Made by a program: the position numbers and the translations under genes
In this document: piece after piece, positions 18,468 to 29,500 of the stretch
Layout of the letters: every line of letters begins with the position of its first letter
How positions within the stretch are numbered: position 1 is the first letter of the stretch
From: Ignavibacteria bacterium
Lineage (GTDB): Bacteria > Bacteroidota > Ignavibacteria > Tepidaquicellales > Tepidaquicellaceae
DNA length: 64,000 nucleotides
NCBI GenBank assembly: GCA_016719565.1
Contig: JADJYU010000001.1
Span: 62,001 to 126,000, forward strand
Reading direction: 5' to 3'
The notes under the pieces: generated by a model
What the model was told of the DNA's origin: nothing
Seen by the model: the letters and a program-made list of their open reading frames with translations, nothing else
Database searches by the model: none

Positions 18468-19106
18468 TTAGTGAATTAAATAAAATAAAGGGAACAGGAA
18501 AATCCAGATGATATCGACCAGATGCCAGTAAAGTCCGGCATTCTCAAGTCTCTGAAAATTTGTAGATGTAAGAACATCCTTTTTTATCTGCCACATTACA
18601 AATCCTATGAATGCAAGCCCTACCACTATATGCAGTCCGTGTAGACCTGTCATTACATAATACAAACCGAAATACATAACTTCGCCTTCTGACATATCCT
18701 GAAGCGCGGGACCTTTTGGATAAATACCGTGATGAAATTTTGCGCCCCATTCGAAATATTTATTGACAAGGAAGAGAAGACCGCACACTACAGTCACCCA
18801 CATAAAAAACAGACACAGCTTTTTATTGTTTTTCTGAAGCGCTACAATTCCGAGTACTACTGTAAGACTGCTTGTCAAAAGAATTACAGTGTTAATTGCG
18901 CCCATCAGCATATCAAGTTCACTGGCGGCTAATACAAATTCATTCGGATAAATGAACCTGTAACTTGCATAAAGAATGAACATTCCCCCGAAGAGCAGGA
19001 CTTCCGTAAAAAGGAAAAGCCACATTCCCATTTTCGAACCGAAGTCATCGCGGTGAATGTGAACCTCGTGTATCTCCTGCTGAGTGGTGTCTAAATTCTG
19101 ACTCAA
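18468..19106 (-). CDS. ctaE: cytochrome c oxidase subunit III
   Basis: A 212-residue, five-helix subunit III. Typical features are MWLFLFTEVLLFGGMF near the start (about 28-43), YYVMTGLHGLHIVVGL (about 150-165) and WHLVDIIWIFLFPLFYL at the end (about 193-209). It lacks the first two helices of the mitochondrial type, as in other bacterial caa3 oxidases. The start codon overlaps the ctaD stop (ATGA, 19103-19106), so it is translationally coupled. Confidence 0.95.
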   Translation of the reverse strand: MSQNLDTTQQEIHEVHIHRDDFGSKMGMWLFLFTEVLLFGGMFILYASYRFIYPNEFVLAASELDMLMGAINTVILLTSSLTVVLGIVALQKNNKKLCLFFMWVTVVCGLLFLVNKYFEWGAKFHHGIYPKGPALQDMSEGEVMYFGLYYVMTGLHGLHIVVGLAFIGFVMWQIKKDVLTSTNFQRLENAGLYWHLVDIIWIFLFPLFYLIH

Positions 19107-20789
19107 TTTCTTTCCTCCTCTGTCTTTTGCTGAACTTTATACTCTTTTCTTAATTGTTCATGTAATTTAGTATGATCATAAGGACCTGTCGTAACAGTAG
19201 GTATTTCATCAAAATTTTCCAGAGGCGGCGGTGATGGTACCGTCCACTCAAGCGTGGTACCGCCCCATGGATTTGCCGTAGTAGGTTTGCCGCTTCTTAT
19301 TCCTTTTACTAAATTAAATACCATTATTAAAATACCTGATACAAGTATCCATGACCCGACTGTTGATATTACATGCCAGATCTGATATTCCGGAAGATAA
19401 TCATAATACCTTCTCGGCATTCCGAGATAGCCCATTATAAACATCGGGAAATATAAAGTGTTAAATCCTATCGCAATCCAGTAAGCCGCAACTTTAGCAA
19501 CTTTTTCATTATACATCTTTCCGTAAAACTTCGGGAACCAGTAGTGAATGGAAGCAAAAAATATTAAACCCATTCCTCCAAACATTACATAGTGGAAATG
19601 CGCTACCACATAATATGTATCAGTAAGATGAAGGTCTGTATTCAGCGCTCCGAGTGTCAGTCCCGTAAGACCGCCGATAGAAAATATAAAAAATAAACAG
19701 CAGGGTATAAAGCATCGGCGCTGTAACTTCTATTGACCCTTTATATAAAGTCGCCACCCAGTTAAAGACTTTTATACCGGAAGGCAGAGCAACTATAAAA
19801 GTGAGCAGTGAAAATATTACTCTTGACGTATCGCTGATACCGCTTGAAAACATGTGATGTCCCCACACTAAATATCCAACAAGCGCAATAGCGAGACTTG
19901 AAATTGCTATCGGCACATATCCGAAGATCGGCTTTTTGGAAAATGTCGGTATGATCTCCGAAACGACACCCATCGCCGGAAGTATCATTATATAAACAGC
20001 CGGATGTGAGTATATCCAGAATAAATGCTGATAAAGTAACGGATCACCTCCCAGCGTCGGATCAAATACTCCGATTCCGAAAGCTCTTTCAAGTATTACA
20101 AGTAAAAGTGTAATTCCGATAACCGGAGTTGCAAGAACCTGAATCCATGATGTTGCATAGATTGCCCACACAAACAAAGGCATTCTGAACCATGTCATTC
20201 CGGGGCATCTGAGTCTGTGAATGGTTGTAAGAAAATTAAGTCCAGTTAATATTGAAGAGAATCCCAAGATGAAAGCGGCGAATACTGAAATGGAAACATT
20301 CGTCGTAGTCCTTATACTATAAGGCGCGTAAAATGTCCAGCCCGTATCTGCGATACCCGTTCCGATGAAGAGAGAAAATAATGCAAGTATTCCTCCGATC
20401 ATATAAAGATACCATGACATCAGATTCAGTTTGGGGAATTGCACATCCTTTGCGCCAAGCTGAATCGGTAAAATAAAATTGCCGAACACAGCCGGAACAC
20501 CGGGTATTATGAAAAGGAAAATCATTATCACTCCGTGAAGAGTGAAAAATGAATTATAAGTCTGAGCGGTCATTATAGTCTCGCCCGGTGTAAGCATTTC
20601 AAGTCTCATCAAAACGCCGAGTGTCATCGCTGCGAGGAAAAAGAAAGTCATCGCAGAAAGATACATCAGTCCTATCCGCTTATGATCAGTCGTCAGCAGC
20701 CATGCGAATATTCCTTTATGCTTTGTCCTGACATGATAAAAATCGGGCTCTGCTGCTTTCTTAGGAACAGCTATAGTTCCGTTAGCCAT
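19103..20789 (-). CDS. ctaD: cytochrome c oxidase subunit I, A2-type (frameshifted in assembly)
   Basis: The haem-copper catalytic subunit; reconstructed length about 561 residues. Visible ligands are H85 (TLHG) for low-spin haem and H262, Y266 and H311/H312 at CuB. The motif is YSHPAVY at 260-266 instead of the GHPEVY of A1 oxidases. The missing D-channel glutamate, replaced by the Tyr-Ser pair, marks an A2-type enzyme like the Rhodothermus caa3 oxidase. The frame breaks within helix VIII/IX: an A6 run (19688-19693, T6 on the coding strand) should be A5, after which IGGLTGLTLGALNTDLHLTD leads straight into VAHFHYVMFGG. The second half has no reason to be a separate gene, so I merge them. Confidence 0.93.
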
Positions 20790-20796
20790 AAATTAA

Positions 20797-21591
20797 TTAA
20801 GTATTATTTAAATTTGTTTTTTTCTTTTTTAAAGTAAGATAGCCTACAAATATTCCGAGCAATATAATCATCCCCGCTCCGGCTATTCTTGTTACATTCA
20901 GCACATATTTCCTTCCAGCAGGATCGTAGCTGAAACACATCTTCACCATCTTTGTGATCGTAGGAACAGATCTTCCTTCTGAAGCTTCCGTTACAGCCAT
21001 CTTCAGATCGAATGGAAGATAATCAGTGCCGTATAAATATCTTATTACCTTTCCTTCGGGAGATATCATGATAAGCGATGCTCCGTGAATAAAATCATTT
21101 CCCTGTCTTGCGAATTTAAATCCGACTGCGTCAGTGATCTTTCTGATATTCAGACTGTCGCCGCTCAGAAATCTCCAAGCCTCCGGAGAAATATTTCTGT
21201 CAAGCGTACTCAGATATGTTTCCTTTTTTCCAGACGCAAGTACGTGATCTTCAGTATAATCAAAACTTATTGTAAAAATATCATAATCAATTCCCGGCTC
21301 AATGTCAGCTTTGTCAATTACTTTTGTAAGTCCGTTGAGCAACGGAGTACAGACTCCCGGACATCTGAAATATACAAACGAAAAAACTGTAGGACGTTTT
21401 ACAAGATCTTTAAGATTTATCTGATTTCCTTTTTCATCATTAAGCATGACATCACCCGGAATAAAATCACCAAGCTTTTCATAAATGCCTATATCTTCTT
21501 TTGGTATTTCATTTTCCTCTGCATGAATATTAAATGTCGTTAGAGGAATAATGACGCTGATAAATATTAAACTAAAAATTATTTTTTTCAT
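20797..21591 (-). CDS. sco: SCO1/SenC-family copper chaperone
   Basis: A 264-residue thioredoxin-fold protein that in its family delivers copper to the CuA site of subunit II. The copper ligands are C77 and C81 (FRCPGVC) and H169 (DFIHGAS). A signal peptide covers about residues 1-24. An added C-terminal membrane helix (about 233-254) followed by a Lys-rich tail is less common in SCO proteins and would anchor it on the periplasmic face. It lies directly ahead of ctaD, eight bases away. Confidence 0.93.
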   Translation of the reverse strand: MKKIIFSLIFISVIIPLTTFNIHAEENEIPKEDIGIYEKLGDFIPGDVMLNDEKGNQINLKDLVKRPTVFSFVYFRCPGVCTPLLNGLTKVIDKADIEPGIDYDIFTISFDYTEDHVLASGKKETYLSTLDRNISPEAWRFLSGDSLNIRKITDAVGFKFARQGNDFIHGASLIMISPEGKVIRYLYGTDYLPFDLKMAVTEASEGRSVPTITKMVKMCFSYDPAGRKYVLNVTRIAGAGMIILLGIFVGYLTLKKKKTNLNNT

Positions 21592-21607
21592 AAATCTTAT
21601 TTATTTT

Positions 21608-22552
21608 TCAGACCCTGTTGGCTGAAAAAAGATTCTTAAGATACTGCCAGGTCTTTTCCGCATCCGCCTGTGATAGCTGGAATACTCCGGCTTTGAATCC
21701 TTTATCCAATGGATCTGTTTTTAAAAAATTTAAAAATTCCGCGCTGCTTTCTGTCCACTTCATATTGGACGCGAGTGAATTGAGAGCTTTATTTTCATCG
21801 GTAACTATTTCCTTATAAATCGCTGCGCCAGTATCGGACTTCTCACTTTTTATTTTTGACAATATATTTCCAAGGTCATTTTTCAGTGTGTCATTACCGA
21901 GCACCAACAGGTCCATTGCAAGCTGAACCGGGATCTGATTTGCAGCTTTCACGCCTGTTGCGAGACTGTATTTCTGATCAAGCTGTGTAAGTTCTTCGGG
22001 TGTATCTTTAGGATAAAGCGGATTGAAATTTCTTACATACTGTATCACTGCAAATCTGTCTTCCGGGGGAAGCGTGCTGAAGCTTGCCATTCCCGTATTC
22101 GGAATTCCTTCCTGAAGAGTAACATACATTCCGGAAACCGTCTGTCCGTTTTTCCAAACCTGAGCTTTAGGGTCAATGAAATTTCTCGGCGGCGGATTAA
22201 GTGATGTGCCTGCCGGTCCGTTGCCTGCTCCTGTTTCGCCATGACAGCTTGCGCAGCTTGCATTGTAAATGTCTTTTCCTTTGGAAACAAGATCAGGGGA
22301 TGGTGTACTGTAAACTATTACATCCACTGGTGGTGTCATAGTTCCCTTCTTCACCGGAAGTTGCGCTCTCATGTTTGAATCAGAAGAAAGCACGACCGGA
22401 GCTGAAAAGAGTTTGTTGAAATCAAGAGTGCTTACATACTTAGCGCCAAGGAATACAAGAAATCCCAGCAGCAGCATATAAAGCACGCCATAAAATTTTT
22501 CCATATCCCGGAAGACATCGTATATGTTAAACTTGCTTTTATTATGAGACAT
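21608..22552 (-). CDS. membrane-anchored monohaem cytochrome c
   Basis: A 314-residue protein with one N-terminal membrane anchor (about 21-40) and a class I cytochrome c domain with the haem site CASCH at 100-104; a Met ligand is likely in NTGMASF. About 110 residues after the haem domain are helical and not recognised. Placed between actF and sco, it is a plausible carrier or subunit linking ACIII to the oxidase. It is not ActE itself, since an ActE-like domain is fused in the gene at 23943. Confidence 0.85.
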   Translation of the reverse strand: MSHNKSKFNIYDVFRDMEKFYGVLYMLLLGFLVFLGAKYVSTLDFNKLFSAPVVLSSDSNMRAQLPVKKGTMTPPVDVIVYSTPSPDLVSKGKDIYNASCASCHGETGAGNGPAGTSLNPPPRNFIDPKAQVWKNGQTVSGMYVTLQEGIPNTGMASFSTLPPEDRFAVIQYVRNFNPLYPKDTPEELTQLDQKYSLATGVKAANQIPVQLAMDLLVLGNDTLKNDLGNILSKIKSEKSDTGAAIYKEIVTDENKALNSLASNMKWTESSAEFLNFLKTDPLDKGFKAGVFQLSQADAEKTWQYLKNLFSANRV

Positions 22553-22571
22553 CTGAATTAAATATTAAAAA

Positions 22572-23744
22572 TTAATTTAAATGGAAATTAAGTCCTGCTT
22601 CAAGTTTCGGATCTCTGACCGGAACGAGATTGGTTTTTGCAGCTCTTATTTTGAATACTGTTATGATCAGCCCGAATGCAAACATCAGAAATCCGAGCTC
22701 GCTCCATCCGAATACAAACCCTTCAGTAAAGTAACTCGGCATTATTATCCAGTAAAGATCATAAGCGTGCGCAAGTAAAAGCCATACCGACATTACTACA
22801 AGTAATTTCGGCTTTACTTTTGAACTCCTCGGCAGCAGCGCCAGGAATGGAATTACAAAGTGTAAAAAGATCAGACCTATTGAAAAATATGACCAGCTTC
22901 CCTTCATTCTCATCATTACCCAGAATGTTTCCTCCGGTATGTCTGCATACCAGATAAGCATATATTGTGAAAATCCAATGTAAGCCCAGAAAACATTGAA
23001 ACCAAAAAGTAGAGTTGCAAAGCTGTAATAATTGTTATTCTTTATTTTACTTACAAGATATCCGTTTTCATTAAGCATTACGGAGCAGAAAGTTGCGGCT
23101 GCAAAAGCAGCGACTATCGTTCCTGCGAAATAATATACTCCGAACATAGTCGAGAACCAGTGATACTCTAAAGTCATCATCCAGTCAATGGCAATGAAAG
23201 TAATAGTAAAAATAAAAAGTATTGCAAACACTGCGGAGAACTTTATGCTTTGTTTTGTAAGAAGCGGATCTCCTGAAATGTCCTGCTTCATAGAATTTCT
23301 GGTGAAAAGAAAATAAAATAAAACCCAGATGAAAAGTATAATTGCAGTCCTTATTAAAAAGAACTGAACATTTAAATACGGCTCTTTTGCCTGAAGCAGA
23401 GGATCGCTTGCAAGCGTTGATTCGTGTGTCCAGTGGAAAAGATCATGCATTCCGAATATGAGCGGGATAACGAGAATGACAAGCAGCGGTATCAGTGAAG
23501 CGAGAAATTCCGATATTCTTCTGAAAGGTGTACTCCATGTAGCCCCGACGAGATATTCCAAAGCTACGAGAGCCAGCGAACCTGCGCCTATGCTGACTAA
23601 AAACATATACATCCAAAGATAATCAAAATAAGCCCGCTTTGTATCGACAACAAATGCCAGTATCATCAGCAAAAGTCCGACCCCAAGAAGTCCGAATCCG
23701 ATCTTACCGACTACAGGCGGTAAAGGTTTTTTATTATAGTCCAT
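22572..23744 (-). CDS. actF: alternative complex III subunit ActF
   Basis: A 390-residue polytopic protein with about ten membrane helices, of the ActF/ActC (NrfD-PsrC-like) lineage. ActF forms part of the membrane core of the quinol:cytochrome c oxidoreductase. Family-typical parts include the early MYMFLVSIGAGSLALVALEYLVGA helix pair and the HWF...YYFAGTIVAAFAA stretch. It lies 198 bases after the actDE gene, the largest gap within the operon, and that gap shows no gene. Confidence 0.88.
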   Translation of the reverse strand: MDYNKKPLPPVVGKIGFGLLGVGLLLMILAFVVDTKRAYFDYLWMYMFLVSIGAGSLALVALEYLVGATWSTPFRRISEFLASLIPLLVILVIPLIFGMHDLFHWTHESTLASDPLLQAKEPYLNVQFFLIRTAIILFIWVLFYFLFTRNSMKQDISGDPLLTKQSIKFSAVFAILFIFTITFIAIDWMMTLEYHWFSTMFGVYYFAGTIVAAFAAATFCSVMLNENGYLVSKIKNNNYYSFATLLFGFNVFWAYIGFSQYMLIWYADIPEETFWVMMRMKGSWSYFSIGLIFLHFVIPFLALLPRSSKVKPKLLVVMSVWLLLAHAYDLYWIIMPSYFTEGFVFGWSELGFLMFAFGLIITVFKIRAAKTNLVPVRDPKLEAGLNFHLN

Positions 23745-23942
23745 TAAATTAAATGTGTATAATTTACTTAATTAATATCATTCTTTTTATTTCAAAATTA
23801 CTGCCTATTTCAAAAATATCTTTGCTAAAACAAATAATCTTTTTTCTGCTGCTCTTTATTTTGCTTACCGAATCTAAAATTTTGAAGCGGATATCTCTTA
23901 ATTTATATAAATTCAAATACTATACGGGGTATCGTTAAAAAC

Positions 23943-25151
23943 CTATTTCGCTTTCTCAAGATCAGTTTCGCCCGCATCTTTCGCTCTCTGCAACGCTCTT
24001 ATATAATTCACTATCGCCCATCTGTCATCTTTCGACACCTGTTCAGCATAACTCGGCATTACATTCTGACCGTTTGTCATGACGTGAAAGAAATTCCCGT
24101 CCTTCCAGTTCTTTGCTTTTTCAGTATGAAGACTTGGAGGTTTCGGGAACTGATCTCTCATTCTTCCGTCGCCGTCGCCGAAATAACCGTGACACGGACT
24201 GCAGTAAATATTATATCTGTCCTGCCCGCGTTCGAGAGATTTTTTGGTAACAGGAACCGGGTTTGCCAACAGCTTTACTGCTGAATCCGGCATACCGGCG
24301 TATTCATAAGGCATAAATCCTCTCGCTACCGTACCGGTTACCGGCTCGCGCATTCCGGATTTATTTGGAAAGAAATCACTTTTACTCTGTGAATCAATCC
24401 TGCCCTGCTGTCTCATCCAGTCAAACGGCACTACGTCATACAATACATAATTTAATGTGAAGTAACTTACAACAGCAGTAAGTATTGCCGTTCCGATGAT
24501 TGCGCCGGTAAACTTTTTATCAAACAGCGGAGTCTTAGTGGTAAGATTGCTTTCCCTGAAATATATATCCTGCACTTCATAAGCTTTAGTATCAGCGAAT
24601 AATTTTAATACATCGCTCTCTATATATTTTTCATCATCAGCTTCTATTACAAGTCCGTATTTATCCGAAGTAACGTGTTTCATAAAGTCTGTATCATTAA
24701 GAGGGCTGTTCAGCTTCGGCATTTTACTGAAAAGTACCAGCAGTCCGAGCACAGTTGCGATACCGCAAAGAAGAACTGTAGATTCAAATGTGATCGGGAT
24801 TCCCGCCGGCAGTCCGAAGAACGGCTTGCCTCCGATAATATTCGGATAATCTATTGTTGACATCCAGATCATCATCAGCAGCGCCAGAGACGTTCCGGTT
24901 ATACCGAGTATGAATGAAACATATCCTATCTTCGGAGCGCCCATACCCATTGCAGTATCCATACCGTGCAGTGGATAAGGCGTATAAACGTCGAACTTTT
25001 TATAACCGCTGCCGGCTACAACTGCAGCCGCTTCGGTAATTTGATTCGGAGTATTATACAAAGCCGCTTTACCATAGAGCTTGCTGCTTCTCCGCTCTTT
25101 GTCTTCGGCTGTGTCAAATTCCTTAATTTTATTTATGAGATTCTTTATCAT
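23943..25151 (-). CDS. actDE: ActD-ActE fusion: DUF3341 membrane subunit plus cytochrome c
   Basis: A 402-residue protein that joins two ACIII subunits. Residues 1-190 match ActD (DUF3341): a soluble start, then two membrane helices (about 78-98 and 118-138). A third helix (about 213-232) leads to a periplasmic monohaem cytochrome c (about 300-395) with haem site CSPCH at 317-321 and a likely Met ligand in QNVMPSY, which matches ActE. In Rhodothermus these are two genes. There is no stop or frameshift at the junction. The next gene upstream, actC, ends five bases earlier. Confidence 0.88.
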   Translation of the reverse strand: MIKNLINKIKEFDTAEDKERRSSKLYGKAALYNTPNQITEAAAVVAGSGYKKFDVYTPYPLHGMDTAMGMGAPKIGYVSFILGITGTSLALLMMIWMSTIDYPNIIGGKPFFGLPAGIPITFESTVLLCGIATVLGLLVLFSKMPKLNSPLNDTDFMKHVTSDKYGLVIEADDEKYIESDVLKLFADTKAYEVQDIYFRESNLTTKTPLFDKKFTGAIIGTAILTAVVSYFTLNYVLYDVVPFDWMRQQGRIDSQSKSDFFPNKSGMREPVTGTVARGFMPYEYAGMPDSAVKLLANPVPVTKKSLERGQDRYNIYCSPCHGYFGDGDGRMRDQFPKPPSLHTEKAKNWKDGNFFHVMTNGQNVMPSYAEQVSKDDRWAIVNYIRALQRAKDAGETDLEKAK

Positions 25152-25156
25152 CTTTG

Positions 25157-26557
25157 TTAATGTGAATTATGTTTTCCGTTGCTGTGAGGATGCGGATGCA
25201 CTGTAGGCTGCGCGCCTTCCATAACGGCTTTAACTTCTGAAATTGATACTAATGGTAATGTCTTTAAAAACAGTAATAAAAACGTGAAGAAAAATCCGAA
25301 ACTTCCTAACAGAAGTCCCAGATCCGTAAGCGTCGGTGTGAACATTGCCCAGCTCGAAGGAAGAAAATCCCTGTGCAGCGAAGTTACAATAATTACAAAT
25401 CTTTCAAACCACATCCCGACATTTACAAGCAGTACAAGCACCATTGTTATAGGTATAGACCTTCTGATCTTTTTAAACCAGAATAACTGCGGGAATATCA
25501 CGTTACAGGATACCATTATCCAGTATGACCATGCATAAGGACCGAACGCTCTGTTAATAAATACAAACTGCTCGAATGTATTGCCGCTGTACCATGCGAT
25601 AAAAAATTCCATTCCGTAAGCGTAACCTACCATCATACCCGTTGCGAGTAAAATTTTATTCATCGTCTCAAGATGATTTATGGTAATGATGTGCTGCAGG
25701 TTAAATATTTTTCTGACAATAATAAGAATAGTTGATACCATTCCGAATCCGGAAAATATAGCTCCGGCTACAAAGTACGGCGGAAAAATTGTCGTATGCC
25801 ATCCCGGAATTACTGAAACGGCAAAGTCAAAACTAACTATTGAGTGAACCGAAAGCACAAGCGGTGTGGAAATTCCCGCAAGTATAAGATATGCTCTTTC
25901 ATAATTACTCCAGTTCCTGTTTGAATTTGTCCACCCGAGACTCAGCACTGAATAGATAGTCTTTTTTATCTTACTGGTTGTCCTGTCTCTCATTGTCGCA
26001 AGATCGGGAATTAATCCGATGCCCCAGAATAAAAATGAGATCGTGAAGTATGTCGAAACTGCGAATACGTCCCACAGCAGAGGCGAATAAAAATTCACCC
26101 AGACTCCGTTCATGTTTGGCAGAGGTAACAAGTATCCGGCAAGCCAGGGTCTTCCTGTGTGAACGATCGGAAATATACCTGCTGTCATAACTGCGAATAT
26201 AGTCATAGCTTCCGCGAATCTCGCAATACCCGTTCTCCACTTTTGTCTGAAAAGATACAGAATAGCTGAGATCAGCGTTCCGGCGTGACCAATACCGATC
26301 CAGAATACAAAGTTGATAATTCCGAATGCCCAGCCGACCGGCTGATTATTTCCCCACATTCCGATACCGTAATAAATGGTCAGACCTAATGATACCCCGC
26401 CGATTGTAAGCGCGGTAAGTGACATCAGAAAAGCTATCCACCATCCTTTCGTCGGCTTGGTGTTTGTAGGTTCGATAATGACCTGGTCAATATCCTTAAA
26501 TGAAACCCCGCCTTCTACTAACGGAATTTCTTTTGTGTATGTAGCGTCAAGACTCAA
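25157..26557 (-). CDS. actC: alternative complex III subunit ActC (NrfD-like)
   Basis: A 466-residue NrfD/PsrC-type integral membrane protein with about ten helices. It is the subunit that binds menaquinol next to the iron-sulfur module of ActB. A conserved stretch is FGIINFVFWIGIGHAGTLISAILYL (about residues 78-102, cited in part). The C-terminus is His/Pro-rich (HPHPHSNGKHNSH). The start overlaps the actB stop (26554-26557), so the two are coupled. Confidence 0.92.
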   Translation of the reverse strand: MSLDATYTKEIPLVEGGVSFKDIDQVIIEPTNTKPTKGWWIAFLMSLTALTIGGVSLGLTIYYGIGMWGNNQPVGWAFGIINFVFWIGIGHAGTLISAILYLFRQKWRTGIARFAEAMTIFAVMTAGIFPIVHTGRPWLAGYLLPLPNMNGVWVNFYSPLLWDVFAVSTYFTISFLFWGIGLIPDLATMRDRTTSKIKKTIYSVLSLGWTNSNRNWSNYERAYLILAGISTPLVLSVHSIVSFDFAVSVIPGWHTTIFPPYFVAGAIFSGFGMVSTILIIVRKIFNLQHIITINHLETMNKILLATGMMVGYAYGMEFFIAWYSGNTFEQFVFINRAFGPYAWSYWIMVSCNVIFPQLFWFKKIRRSIPITMVLVLLVNVGMWFERFVIIVTSLHRDFLPSSWAMFTPTLTDLGLLLGSFGFFFTFLLLFLKTLPLVSISEVKAVMEGAQPTVHPHPHSNGKHNSH

Positions 26558-29500
26558 TGTCGAACCTCCTCATTTTCAGTTTCATATACATTTCTTAATT
26601 TTGCTAAATATGTAACATTAGGCTTCACCTTGATCACATCAAGCACAGTGTATGCCAGTTTGCTGTTGTTAAGTCTGTAAATATCAGATTCCTTATCATT
26701 CTGATCACCAAAATAGATCGCATTCGTATTGCACGCTTCCTGACATGCTGTCTTCACATTCGATCCCTTTACCATTCTGTTTTCCTGGATTGCAACCTGT
26801 CTCTCTTCCATGATCCTCTGCAGACAGAATGTACATTTTTCCATCACGCCTCTGGATCTTACCGTCACATCTGGATTCATCATTAGTGTAAATGATTCTT
26901 CTTCCTGTATTCCTTCGCGGAAGTGATCCCGGAAATTAAAGTAATTGAATCTTCTGACTTTGTAAGGACAGTTATTCGAACAGTATCTCGTACCGACGCA
27001 TCTGTTATAAGCCATTCCGTTTATTCCGTCTGCGCTGTGAGTGGTCGCCGCAACCGGACAAACATTTTCGCACGGCGCGAAATCGCAGTGCTGACACAGC
27101 ATCGGCTGAAAGCTCGCTTTCGGCGTTTCAGGTGTGCCTGAATAATATCTGTCAATCCTTATCCACTGCATCGCCCTTCTCTTATTCGCCTGATCTTTAC
27201 CGACTACGGGAATATTATTTTCAACATTACATGCAGCTACGCATTCATTGCATCCTGTACACTTGTTCAGATCAATGACCATTCCCCATTTTGTGCCTGT
27301 ATGTTTGTACTGCTCGTTTATGCTTCCTACTTTAAGCTTCTCGGTTTCCTCTTCTGAATATTTCGTTTTCCTGTCATTAAGAAAATCCGGATTCTCCTTA
27401 TACTGCAGATAAGTGCCTTCCTGTATGATCTCTCTTCTGTACTGAATGTCCTTATAAAGCGGCTCTTCCATCGGATACTGATCCTGCATGCAGGCGATCT
27501 CATAGACGCCTGAGGACTTTTCTATCTTTGCATCATTATAAAACCATTTGCTCATTTTGGAATTTTTTGACATCAGGACGTTTGCATTGAATCCGACATC
27601 AGCTCCTACAGTACCGCAGACTTTTCTGCCGTAACCCAGCTCAATAGCAATAACACCTTCAGCCATTCCCGGCTGTACGAATACCGGAATTTCCATCTTA
27701 CCGCCGGAGGTCGTAATGCTGACGTTATCATTGGATTCAAGTCCCAGCGCTGCAGCAGTCTGCACGGATATTGCCGCAAAGTTATCCCATACTGTTCTCG
27801 AAATTGATTTCGGAAGTTCCTGAAGCCAGCCGTTATTCGCAAATCTTCCGTCTCCGAGTGATCCGCTCTTTAATAATAAAAGTGAATAACCATCGCCTGC
27901 AGCCATTTGATCTGTATTTGATACAAATGCCGATGGATTGAAAACCGATGATGCAATTGTTACCGGAGCTGTTACATTTGTTTTAGTTGTATCTGAACTA
28001 CCCGCGCTTGTATTTTCTACGGCTGCGCTTTGTCTGCCGCCGCCTGAAACCTTTACCACTCCGTCGTTAAGTCCCGCATACCATGCTCTGGAAAAATCAT
28101 TATCCGTACCGGCGGAAGAAAGCACACCCGCTTTCCAGTTATCCATTACATACTTATGATAATTATCGCTGTTGAAAGATTCAGGCGTTCCGCCGATCCA
28201 TGTAAGCAGTATATCTTCCTTCTGCCTCGTATTATAAATTGGTGAAATGACCGGCTGCTGAAGACTGTAAAAATTATTCCGGGTCTGATAATCGCCCCAT
28301 GATTCGAACATCGAATTTACAGGCAGCACAAAACTTCCTGTCTCCGTAGATTCATTTACAGATTCCGCTAATGAAATAATTGTCTTTGCTTTTTTTACAG
28401 CGTCAGTGTATCCGAGATCCGCAGGGAAATGGTAAACTGGATTTGTGTCGTAATGTATTACAACATCCGTTTTACCTGAATTAAGATTTGATACAAGCGT
28501 CTCCAGATCCGCGGAAGTGCTGAGCGGCATAAGCGTTACTGACGAAACGTCTTTTATATACATTGCAGAATTGCCGAGAACTTCATTGAGAAGATTCACT
28601 GCAATATGCGTCGACTCGGGAAGCATCGAACCCGCTGATACAAATGAAGCTCCCTGATTTTTTTTAAGATCCGATACAAGATGTGAGATAACATTCGCAG
28701 GCATTTTATGCTTCGATGCAAACGCATTAAGGTCATACTGCTGAAGCTTTGAAGTTATTCCGCTGTCGGAGGAATATGATGAAATTTTTTCCTTAGACAT
28801 TAGTTCATTCAAAAGACACATCACAAACTCTTCGATAGCGTCTGTCTTTAATATCATTCTGTAATCAGCATTCAAACCTGTTACAGATGTGTTTCCTTCG
28901 ACTGCATATAATCTGTTAAATTCCTTTGAACTTTCCGCATCTCGTCTCTGAGCAAACAGTCTCGACGTCTCTACTTTGTTTCCGTCATTTCCGAGGAAAT
29001 CGGATTCGAGTGAAAGTATTATGTTTGCTTTATCCCAGCTGATAAGCGGATATTTTTTTGCGCCGTAGGATTTTTCCCAGGCGCTGTTTCTCGCCGAGTC
29101 ATCAAATAATTCATATGAATATATTTTAGCTGTCGGATATGTTTTAACAAACTCGTCTAATAATTTTTTAAGCGAAGGCGAATTTATTGTATGTGTGATT
29201 ACGGAAATCTCTTTACCTGATGAAGCGGCGCTTTTGAGTTCTGCTATGATCTTTGCATCTGCGTCTTTCCATTGAATATCATTAGGGCTTACCCTGTTAA
29301 TTCTCTCCACCGGATTCTTCAGTCTTTCGGGATCATAAAGATTCATAACGCTTGCCTGTCCGATGGCGCAGATCTTTCCTTTACTGACGGGATGATCAGG
29401 ATTGCCGTCTACTTTTATTGGTCTTCCTTCCATTGTCTTTATCAGCACACCGCAGGCGGATGAACAGCCTGTGCATGTTGAAGCGTAATAAGTCGGATTA

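Noticed and set aside
19610..19700. Programmed frameshifting in ctaD, and likewise in serS, the cytochrome c gene and the barrel protein
   Set aside because: There is no shared slippery site or stimulating structure. The breaks are in plain homopolymers and go in both directions, which favours sequence error.
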